Part shown: in pieces, positions 8,736-15,508 of the stretch
Layout of the letters: every line of letters begins with the position of its first letter
Numbering within the stretch: position 1 is the stretch's first letter
NCBI GenBank assembly: GCA_017503375.1
Contig: JAFVTF010000123.1
Span: 1-42,240 of the forward strand
Source: Lentisphaeria bacterium
Lineage (GTDB): Bacteria > Verrucomicrobiota > Lentisphaeria > Victivallales > UBA1829
Reading direction: 5' to 3'
Length of the DNA stretch: 42,240 nucleotides
Translations under genes and position numbers: made by a program
The notes under the pieces: model-generated
Seen by the model: the letters and a program-made list of their open reading frames with translations, nothing else
Told to the model about the DNA's origin: nothing
Databases searched by the model: none

Positions 8736-9599
8736 TCAAGGGGTGTCATGATTTTCTTTTGCAAAAAGTTTTTTCCGGTACTCTTTCGGGGTCAAACCGT
8801 AATGCTGACGGAATTGAGCGGAAAGGAATCCGGCACTCTGGAAGCCACTGCGGAGAGCAATTTCCTTGATGGAAAATCGCGGCAGAGCCAGCATCCCGCA
8901 AACCTGTTCCAAACGCTGTTTGATCACGTATTGTATGACAGGCGTTCCCAGTAATTCGGAAAACAGACGTCCCAGAGTACGGACACTGGTTCCGCAGGAA
9001 GATGCAATTTTTTCCCGGGAAAGTTCCGGATCATTGAGATTGATTGCTATATAACGGAGAGCTTTGTGCAGAATATCCGGATACATTTTTTTCTGCTGCT
9101 GATTTGCGACTTCCTGCAGCATTTGCAGGAATAATCCGGAAAGAAAAGCCTGATTCGGATTTTCTTTTCCCAGTTCTTCATAAAATTGATCCATGATCGG
9201 TTCGATCCGTTCCGGAGCAATTATATTCAAAGTATCTTTCTGTGCAGGCAGGAAATGGGATGATATCAGTTCATGAAAAGGTGTAAAATGTACCATGATC
9301 GATTTTCGGATCAGATCTTCCGGTCCCAGAGATTCTGACTGCTGATACGTTTTCCGTGAACGGCTGTAAGTGAAACAAAGTCCGGAACGGAATGTTTTCT
9401 GTCCGGAATGGGACGTTGAACTTGAGCTACCGCTCTTTACAAGCGTATAAAGAGCATACTGTCCGCCGCCGGAATTTGCTACAAAACCCGGCTTCCAGCA
9501 GGAATGAAACGCACAGTAGAGCTGGATTGAATCCGCTGCCGGATCAAAAGGATGAGGATTGAACCGGTACTCTTCATGGTAAAGTTTTCCGTAAGACAT
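8736..9599 (-). CDS. AraC-family transcriptional regulator
   Basis: 287 residues. The N-terminal about 170 residues are a cupin-like ligand/dimer domain without strong signature. The C-terminal about 105 residues hold two helix-turn-helix motifs typical of AraC/XylS (first around LSREKIASSCGTSVRTLGRL, then SIKEIALRSGFQSAGFLSAQ and GLTPKEYR). The ATG at 9599 has a weak AAGGAT signal. It is divergent from the Gfo/Idh gene at 9735, with overlapping promoters. A 47-bp element repeated before the genes at 9735 and 11017 is its most likely target. In gut saccharolytic bacteria such regulators usually sense a sugar; the ligand is unknown. Confidence 0.9.
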   Translation of the reverse strand: MSYGKLYHEEYRFNPHPFDPAADSIQLYCAFHSCWKPGFVANSGGGQYALYTLVKSGSSSSTSHSGQKTFRSGLCFTYSRSRKTYQQSESLGPEDLIRKSIMVHFTPFHELISSHFLPAQKDTLNIIAPERIEPIMDQFYEELGKENPNQAFLSGLFLQMLQEVANQQQKKMYPDILHKALRYIAINLNDPELSREKIASSCGTSVRTLGRLFSELLGTPVIQYVIKQRLEQVCGMLALPRFSIKEIALRSGFQSAGFLSAQFRQHYGLTPKEYRKKLFAKENHDTP

Positions 9600-9621
9600 C
9601 TTTTTTATCCTTTATCTGCAT

Positions 9622-9668
9622 AAAATGACCGCTTTTAAGAATTGTTTGGCTCGATTTTAATATTTTAA
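9622..9668 (+). promoter_or_regulatory. Copy A of a 47-bp promoter-proximal element
   Basis: It contains AAAATGACC (9622-9630) and TGGCTC (9647-9652), and ends with an AT-rich ATATTTTAA-like block. It matches copy B (10899-10945) at 35 of 47 aligned positions without gaps. It ends 4 bases before the -35 of the Gfo/Idh promoter. Its end overlaps a perfect 16-bp palindrome, AATATTTTAAAATATT (9659-9674). Confidence 0.65.
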
Positions 9669-9694
9669 AATATTGCATTTTTCAAAAAAGTCAA
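9667..9694 (-). promoter_or_regulatory. Promoter of the AraC-family gene
   Basis: On the minus strand: TTGACT (9689-9694), 16-base spacer, TATTTT (9667-9672). It overlaps the oppositely directed promoter at 9673-9700, so the two probably compete for polymerase. Confidence 0.5.
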
Positions 9695-9700
9695 TATAGT
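9673..9700 (+). promoter_or_regulatory. Promoter of the Gfo/Idh gene at 9735
   Basis: TTGCAT (9673-9678), 16-base spacer, TATAGT (9695-9700). The predicted start is near 9707. It is directly preceded by element copy A. Confidence 0.6.
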
Positions 9701-9734
9701 ATTCTGAAGAAACCTCAAAAAAGAAGGTGAAATT

Positions 9735-10886
9735 ATGGAAAAAATCAGAATTGGAGTAGTCGGGCTTGGTCACCGTGGACGTCACATGGCTGCACTGGCA
9801 AAAAATGCGTTTGAATTTGTGGAACTGACAGCTGCCTGTGATCTGGATCCGGAACTGTGGAATGAACAGCAGTGGCTGCAGAATGATTCTATGAAAAATC
9901 AGTTTCCGGAAACAAAATTTTATGATGATTACACCAGAATGCTGGATGAAAACCAGTTTGATATCATGCTGGTGGAAACCGGGGCGGATGTTCATGCCGA
10001 TTTCTGTATCAAGGCATTGAACCGGAATATCAATGTATTTTCAGATATTCCTTCCGTTGCGAATCTCCGGGAGGCGAAACTGCTCTGGGAAGCAGAACAG
10101 GCTTCACAGGCTCAGCTGATGACAGGCGCAAATCCCAATGAATGGGGATTCATCAATGCCATGGTCGATCTCTACCGGAAAGGTCTGCTGGGCGAACCAT
10201 ATTACATGGAGGCAGAATACATTCACTGTTCCCGTCCTAATTCCATCGACAGCAAAGAATTGACAAAACACAGCCCCTGGCGGAAAACTCTGCCGCCGAT
10301 CAGGTATTGCACCCATTCACTCGGTCCGCTGCTCCGTATTTTGAAAGAAGATCTGCGTTATGCCATCTGTCTTGGAACCGGAGCGCATGTCGATCCTTCC
10401 GATACCAGAGATGATATGATGGCGGCGCTGTTCCAGACAGAATCCGGTGTGACGGTCCGTTTGATCCGGAACGGAAAATGCCGTGCCTTCATCGGACCTC
10501 ATTCCTACCGTGTTTTCGGTACAAAGGGATATTATGAACGGATCGATTCCCGTGCAGATACTCCGGGGATCACACGCTTTGATTCCACAGAACTTTATGG
10601 AACAGAAACACTGACAGAACTTCCGATCGGCATGCTGCCGCAGGAATATATCGGGAATCCTCTTGCTGCGGGACATGGCGGAGCTGATTATGCATTGCTG
10701 GATCACATGTTCCAGGCGTTCCTCCGGAAAGAAGACTTTCCGATATCGCTCAGAGAGGGATTGCGCATGACTCTGCCCGGAATTTATGCTGCTGAATCAG
10801 CCGTCAGAAAGGGCGAAAAACTCACGATTCACTATCCCTGGGAAAAGGAATTTGATGCTGATATCAGAGAGATCGATCACGATTGA
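9735..10886 (+). CDS. Gfo/Idh/MocA-family oxidoreductase lacking the usual catalytic lysine
   Basis: 383 residues. Rossmann domain with GVVGLGHRGRH (residues 8-18) and a Gfo/Idh C-terminal alpha/beta domain. Family enzymes oxidise or reduce sugars and cyclitols with NAD(P). The usual EKP/DKP motif reads SDIPS here (residues 103-107), so the conserved Lys is replaced by Ile105; activity may differ or be absent. The start is supported by AAGGTG 5 bases before ATG. It lies downstream of a promoter shared in design with 11017, probably under the adjacent AraC regulator. The likely role is modifying a host- or plant-derived sugar; substrate unknown. Confidence 0.85.
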   Translation: MEKIRIGVVGLGHRGRHMAALAKNAFEFVELTAACDLDPELWNEQQWLQNDSMKNQFPETKFYDDYTRMLDENQFDIMLVETGADVHADFCIKALNRNINVFSDIPSVANLREAKLLWEAEQASQAQLMTGANPNEWGFINAMVDLYRKGLLGEPYYMEAEYIHCSRPNSIDSKELTKHSPWRKTLPPIRYCTHSLGPLLRILKEDLRYAICLGTGAHVDPSDTRDDMMAALFQTESGVTVRLIRNGKCRAFIGPHSYRVFGTKGYYERIDSRADTPGITRFDSTELYGTETLTELPIGMLPQEYIGNPLAAGHGGADYALLDHMFQAFLRKEDFPISLREGLRMTLPGIYAAESAVRKGEKLTIHYPWEKEFDADIREIDHD

Positions 10887-10898
10887 GAAAAATCCGGA

Positions 10899-10945
10899 AA
10901 AATGACCTCTTTTTATTATAAAATGGCTCATTTCTTATATTTTAA
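10899..10945 (+). promoter_or_regulatory. Copy B of the 47-bp promoter-proximal element
   Basis: AAAATGACC (10899-10907) and TGGCTC (10924-10929) lie exactly 25 bases apart, as in copy A, and the block ends in TTATATTTTAA. It stops 3 bases before the -35 of the downstream promoter. Confidence 0.65.
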
Positions 10946-10948
10946 GGC

Positions 10949-10977
10949 TTGTATCAGCAGAAAAAGCAAGATATATT
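10949..10977 (+). promoter_or_regulatory. Promoter of the NodB-like gene
   Basis: TTGTAT (10949-10954), 17-base spacer, TATATT (10972-10977), about 39 bases before the ATG at 11017. Confidence 0.55.
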
Positions 10978-11016
10978 AAACGAGAACTGGTACTTTTAAC
11001 AAAAAGGATATTTACC

Positions 11017-12213
11017 ATGCTTGAAATCACAAGTCATCGTCAGGGAGCGATCCTCAACCACAATCACGGGATCGAATCCGAAACATCTTTGAAAATCACC
11101 GTCAGCGGAATTTCTGACAGCGGTCAGCCCGTGAAAGTCAACGGCAAGCCTGCGCTTATGGAAGGCAGAAACTTCTCCGCAGAAATTGAATTGACTCAGA
11201 AACTCAACCCGGTTACGGCCTCTGTTGTCACACCTTACGGTGAATACAGCCAGACACTGGTTCTGGTCTGGGACAAAAAATCCACCCGCCGCGTCAACTG
11301 CTATATTGACGACCACAGTTTTCTGTTTACAGATCTTACCCGTCAGCGTCCGCAGAGCGCGTTCGATCATTTCTATCTCAAAGGATTGAAAAAGATCCAT
11401 GATGAATACGGGTTCAAAGTTACGCTCAACGCGTTTTACCGCAATGACCATGACAAGGACGGTTATCTTCTCAATGAAATGCCGGATATCTGGAAATCTG
11501 AATTTGAAGACAATTCAGACTGGCTGAAATTTTCATTCCATGCTTACAGCGAATTTCCGGACAGACCATATCTGGAAGCCTCTGCAGAAGAAATCGGAAG
11601 AGATTATGATCTTGTCAAAAATGAAATCGTCCGTTTCGCCGGAGAAAACGCTTTCATTCCTCCTGTTGTGATCCACTGGGCAAACATCCATCCGACAGCT
11701 GCACAGGAAATTATCAAGCGCGGAACCCGCTGCTATTCCAATAATTTCCGTGCAAGAGTCATGGGCGGACCCAGCCTCAGCGACCGTCAGAAGGGCGGAA
11801 ACATGCAGCAGATCCAGAGCCGTTCCCTTTCCGGTGTGGATAAAGCTGCCAATACGGAAGGGCTGAAAATGCACTATGAATATCCGGAAGAAAATGATTA
11901 CCTGAGCCGTCATTTTGCATATTATGACCCGACTGTGGATGTGATTTTCTTCCGCGGTACCATTTGCGGAAACCTTGTTCCTATTGAAGAGATTCCCGGA
12001 AGATTGACATCCTTACTGGAAATGGCAGAACGCAATGGGGTTGAAGCAATGGACTATGCAAGTCATGAACAGTACACGTTCCCCTATTATCCGAACTACA
12101 TTCCGGATCATCTGGATCGTCTTGCTCTCTGTGCAAAAATCTACACGGAAAATGGTTACACGCATGTGTTCAACAATGATGGTATTCTTGGAAATACTGC
12201 CTGGGAAGATTGA
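11017..12213 (+). CDS. Polysaccharide-deacetylase-like (NodB-type) protein with Ig-like N-terminus
   Basis: 398 residues, no signal peptide, so probably cytoplasmic. Residues about 1-88 look like an Ig/glucodextranase-B type beta-sandwich (VKVNGKPALMEGRNFSAEI). From about 92 the chain resembles a NodB barrel: YIDDHSF (96-102; two Asp as in the metal motif), FSFHAYSEF (172-180) and VIHWANIHP (218-226). The standard TFDDG and HxxxH spellings are absent, so the match is distant and the reaction unknown. An AAGGA signal precedes the ATG. Its promoter carries the same 47-bp element as the Gfo/Idh gene, so both are probably induced together. It may act on a sugar intermediate rather than a polymer. 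Confidence 0.6.
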   Translation: MLEITSHRQGAILNHNHGIESETSLKITVSGISDSGQPVKVNGKPALMEGRNFSAEIELTQKLNPVTASVVTPYGEYSQTLVLVWDKKSTRRVNCYIDDHSFLFTDLTRQRPQSAFDHFYLKGLKKIHDEYGFKVTLNAFYRNDHDKDGYLLNEMPDIWKSEFEDNSDWLKFSFHAYSEFPDRPYLEASAEEIGRDYDLVKNEIVRFAGENAFIPPVVIHWANIHPTAAQEIIKRGTRCYSNNFRARVMGGPSLSDRQKGGNMQQIQSRSLSGVDKAANTEGLKMHYEYPEENDYLSRHFAYYDPTVDVIFFRGTICGNLVPIEEIPGRLTSLLEMAERNGVEAMDYASHEQYTFPYYPNYIPDHLDRLALCAKIYTENGYTHVFNNDGILGNTAWED

Positions 12214-12237
12214 GTTTTTGATCTCTGAAAGATTTAA

Positions 12238-12277
12238 GGGCTGCTGCAAAGAAAAAGGTTGCGGCAGCCTTTTTTTT
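12238..12277 (+). terminator. Rho-independent terminator after the NodB-like gene
   Basis: GGCTGCTGCAA (12239-12249) pairs with TTGCGGCAGCC (12259-12269; one G-U), followed by eight T residues (12270-12277). A second AT-rich hairpin lies at 12288-12320. Confidence 0.9.
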
Positions 12278-12341
12278 CTGCGCTGACCGGAAAAAAATCA
12301 TGAAAACTTCATTTTTTCCGTAAAAATAAGCGTTATACAGA

Positions 12342-12370
12342 TTGAATTATTGAACAATATGAGTTATATT
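12342..12370 (+). promoter_or_regulatory. Promoter of the pyrH operon
   Basis: TTGAAT (12342-12347), 17-base spacer, TATATT (12365-12370), 27 bases before the pyrH ATG. Confidence 0.6.
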
Positions 12371-12397
12371 TCCGTGAAAATTCTTATGGAGTGAAAT

Positions 12398-13114
12398 ATG
12401 GGAAAATCAGTTTATAAAAGAGTTCTGCTGAAAATCAGCGGAGAATCTCTTCAGGGGAAACAGGGATTCGGTTATGATCCGGAAGCTGTTTCCAGTGTTG
12501 TGGAACGGGTCAAAGAAGCAATGACTCTCGGCGTGGAAATTGCGCTGGTTGTCGGAGCAGGAAATATCTGGCGCGGTCTGAAGGGCGCAAAAAGCGGAAT
12601 GGACAGAGTCTCCGCAGATCAGATGGGAATGCTTGCAACCGCAATGAACTCCTTGTGTCTGAAGAATGCTTTTCTTGCTGCCGGTGTGGATGTGGAAGTT
12701 CATTCTGCCATCGGAATGGAACCGTTCATTCAGCGGTTCAACCGTGATCTTGCCATGAAGCAGCTTTCCGAAGGAAAACTTGTGATTTTTGCCTGCGGTA
12801 CCGGATTATCTCATTTTACAACAGATACCGCAAGTGCTTTGCGCGCGCTGGAAGTGAACTGTCAGGCTCTTCTGAAAGCAACAAAAGTCAATGGTGTTTA
12901 TACAGCAGATCCGAAGAAAGATCCCACAGCAACCCGTTTTGAAACGATTTCTTTTGCAGAAGTCCTTTCCCGGAAACTGGGTGTCATGGATTCCACGGCA
13001 TTCTCACTTTGCAGCGATAATAATCTTCACATTGTGATTTTTAATTTTGACGAGCCGAATGCTCTGATGAAAATTCTTTCCGGCGACAACAGCGTCGGGA
13101 CAGTCGTATCCTGA
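12398..13114 (+). CDS. pyrH: UMP kinase
   Basis: 238 residues, full length. Amino-acid-kinase fold with KRVLLKISGESLQG at the N-terminus, VVGAGNIWRG (about residues 50-59), and the GTGLSHFTTDTASALRA segment typical of bacterial PyrH. It phosphorylates UMP to UDP with ATP as a cytoplasmic hexamer, feeding RNA, DNA and cell-wall precursor synthesis. GGAG precedes the ATG. It is followed by frr at 32 bases, the classic pyrH-frr order. Confidence 0.97.
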   Translation: MGKSVYKRVLLKISGESLQGKQGFGYDPEAVSSVVERVKEAMTLGVEIALVVGAGNIWRGLKGAKSGMDRVSADQMGMLATAMNSLCLKNAFLAAGVDVEVHSAIGMEPFIQRFNRDLAMKQLSEGKLVIFACGTGLSHFTTDTASALRALEVNCQALLKATKVNGVYTADPKKDPTATRFETISFAEVLSRKLGVMDSTAFSLCSDNNLHIVIFNFDEPNALMKILSGDNSVGTVVS

Positions 13115-13146
13115 AACAACAAAAAATAAAATATGGAGGTTCAAAA

Positions 13147-13707
13147 ATGGACACAAGCGAATTGCTCGACAACATGGAAGAAAGCATGATGAAATCCGAA
13201 GAGGCGATGAAGTTGGATTTTTCCGCTATCCGCACAGGAAAAGCATCACCTGCACTGGTAGAAAATATTCTGGTTGACTACTACGGTTCCAAGACGCGTA
13301 TCAAAGATATTGCCGGAATCAACACACCGGAAGCCCGTCTGATTACAATTCAGCCCTGGGATCAGAGTGCTGTCAAATCCATTGAAAAGGCGATCACCGA
13401 ATCCAATATCGGGATTTCTCCTGTCAGCGATGGAAGAATCATCCGTCTTCCCATTCCCCCTCTGACACAGGAACGCCGTGTTGCGCTGACCAAACAGGTG
13501 AAATCCCGTGCGGAAGATGCCCGTGTTTCCATGCGTAATATCCGTCGCGAAGCGAATGATGCCGCCAAGAAAGCTCAGAAAAATTCTGAACTGACAGAAG
13601 ACGAATTGAAGGCACTTCTGGAAGATATCCAGAAAATGACAGATTCCTATATTGCCGGTGTTGATAAACTGGCTGCAGAAAAAGAAAAAGAACTTCTCTC
13701 CTTCTGA
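13147..13707 (+). CDS. frr: Ribosome recycling factor
   Basis: 186 residues, normal length. RRF hallmarks: early LDFSAIRTGKASPALVE, then VDYYGSKTRIKDIAGINTPE, ITIQPWD and the C-terminal helix with SRAEDARVSMRNIRREAND. With EF-G it splits post-termination ribosomes. A strong TGGAGG Shine-Dalgarno lies upstream. It is the second gene of the pyrH operon; the glycosyltransferase starts 16 bases after its stop. Confidence 0.97.
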   Translation: MDTSELLDNMEESMMKSEEAMKLDFSAIRTGKASPALVENILVDYYGSKTRIKDIAGINTPEARLITIQPWDQSAVKSIEKAITESNIGISPVSDGRIIRLPIPPLTQERRVALTKQVKSRAEDARVSMRNIRREANDAAKKAQKNSELTEDELKALLEDIQKMTDSYIAGVDKLAAEKEKELLSF

Positions 13708-13723
13708 TCAGGCGGGGTGTATT

Positions 13724-15508
13724 TTGAAAAAAGTCTCGGGAGATCGAAAATTTCTGATCTTCAACGGTGTCATATCTTTTGTGGGACTGTTGATCCGTTT
13801 GATTGCCGGGTTTCAGCTCTTTCAATTTGAAAGCAGGGTTGCGAATCCGCCGAAAGTAACGGATATGTGGACTTATCTGCATTTGTCGGGGGAGATTCTC
13901 TCCGGATCTCCTCCGCGGGAATTTTATTACCAGCCGTTTTATTACAGTGTATTCCTGCCGGTTGTCCGTTTTTTCTGCAGGGATTCCGTACTGCCCGTTA
14001 TTTTTGCCCAGAGCATTTGCGGAGCAGTTTCCATTTATCTTGCAGGCTTGATTGCTGCCCGGATTGCCGGAAAAAAGGCAGGCTTGATTGCAGCTGGCTT
14101 GCTTGCATTTTCTCAGATTTGTATTGTCTACACGCCCTATGCATTGCTGGAAATCATGCAGTCGTTCTGGTTCATTCTTCTTTTGTACCTGACATTTATT
14201 GCATGGAGTCAGAATAAGTTATGGCAATGGCTTTTGACGGGGGTGGTTTTATCATTTGCGATTCTTTCCCGCGGGAATGCCTGGATTTTTCTTCCGGCAG
14301 TCTTTCTTGCGGTTTGGTTTGCGTCACGGAAAAAAGAACACCGCAAGCGTGTTACCGCGATTGCCTGCGGAGTTGTACTTCTCGGAACAATTCTTCCGCA
14401 GCTTCCGTTTGTTATTGTGAACAGTGTTGAACGCGGCAGTCTTCAAGGGCCGTCCACTGCCGGAGGGAACGTGCTTGCGCTGGGGAATACTCCGGAAGCG
14501 CCTCCGGGCGGTTTGGTTTATCCGGAAAGTTATCAGTTGTGGATGGATAAGGAAAAAGAAGTTTCCATAGCCAGACGAATGTTTGACTGGGCGAAAGAGG
14601 AGCCTCTTGCGTTTCTGGAACTTCAGTTCCGGAAGGTTTATCTGTTCTGGAACCATGGCGAGATCCCGAATAATATTTCGCCGAAAGAAGCTGTGGAAAA
14701 AGCTCCTGTTCTGAATGCGTTTCATTTTATCCCGACCGGGTTTATCATGATAGCCGCTCTGTCCGGTATATTTATGGGATTACGCAGGATGTTCAAAGGA
14801 AAAGAACGGCTTTTCATAGCATCATCTTTCATCGTGTTATATTGTCTTGCCATGGCTGCGTTTTACAATCTGGCAAGATTCCGGGTGCCGTGTGTTCCGC
14901 TGATGTGTGTTCTCGGCGGATGCGGGATCATGTTCCTGATATTCAAATTCAAGGCAAAAGAAAATAAGCCGAAGAACATTTTTATTGCGTTATTCGTTCT
15001 TCTGCTTTCCTGGTTTATTGTTTACCCCGGTTATAATTACTACCGTACATTTTATGAACCAATCATCATGAGGACGGTCCGGCCTTACGGAGTCAATGTT
15101 CCGAACAGGAAAGGCGGGCGTTTGATTTATGATCACGGTCCCCGTGTTTTGGGCGGATGGTTGCCGTTCAGCACACCGCTGCTGCATAAAAAGTTTAAAT
15201 TGAAAGAAGAGCTTGCGCCCGGAACCCCTGTTACAGTATCTGTTGCTGTGGTTGCCATGGGAGACCGTCCGGTCATTACGGTGAACGGTATCGGAGTGGA
15301 TCTTTCTGCAATCAAACAGCGTTCCATAGAGATGGTTCATCTGCCTGTTCCGTACCCGGGTGATGGAATTTTCCGTTTTTCGTTTACCGAAAATCTTTCT
15401 CCTGTGCTGGATATTCAGCGTTCGTACGGCAGAACGTATGACAGGAAAGGAATTCCCATGAATGAAGAGATGGTAGTTTCTCTTTCCACAAACGGGCCTC
15501 AGCAATGA
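13724..15508 (+). CDS. GT39-type membrane glycosyltransferase
   Basis: 594 residues if it starts at TTG 13724. That start follows GGCGGGG at a good distance and avoids overlap with frr; ATG starts in frame lie inside frr. About ten to twelve hydrophobic segments span residues about 10-430. The first loop contains an Asp (VTDMWTYLHLSG), and the overall plan matches the ArnT/PMT-like glycosyltransferase family 39, which moves sugars from polyprenyl-phosphate donors to envelope acceptors. The C-terminal about 150 residues form a soluble, beta-rich domain facing the periplasm. It overlaps ppk1 by ATGA. Donor and acceptor are unknown. Confidence 0.75.
   Translation: MKKVSGDRKFLIFNGVISFVGLLIRLIAGFQLFQFESRVANPPKVTDMWTYLHLSGEILSGSPPREFYYQPFYYSVFLPVVRFFCRDSVLPVIFAQSICGAVSIYLAGLIAARIAGKKAGLIAAGLLAFSQICIVYTPYALLEIMQSFWFILLLYLTFIAWSQNKLWQWLLTGVVLSFAILSRGNAWIFLPAVFLAVWFASRKKEHRKRVTAIACGVVLLGTILPQLPFVIVNSVERGSLQGPSTAGGNVLALGNTPEAPPGGLVYPESYQLWMDKEKEVSIARRMFDWAKEEPLAFLELQFRKVYLFWNHGEIPNNISPKEAVEKAPVLNAFHFIPTGFIMIAALSGIFMGLRRMFKGKERLFIASSFIVLYCLAMAAFYNLARFRVPCVPLMCVLGGCGIMFLIFKFKAKENKPKNIFIALFVLLLSWFIVYPGYNYYRTFYEPIIMRTVRPYGVNVPNRKGGRLIYDHGPRVLGGWLPFSTPLLHKKFKLKEELAPGTPVTVSVAVVAMGDRPVITVNGIGVDLSAIKQRSIEMVHLPVPYPGDGIFRFSFTENLSPVLDIQRSYGRTYDRKGIPMNEEMVVSLSTNGPQQ

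Noticed and set aside
8545..8751. Small plus-strand gene between htpG and the AraC gene
   Set aside because: No ribosome site, overlaps the AraC 3' end and the sigma-54 control region, and its translation lacks any coherent feature.
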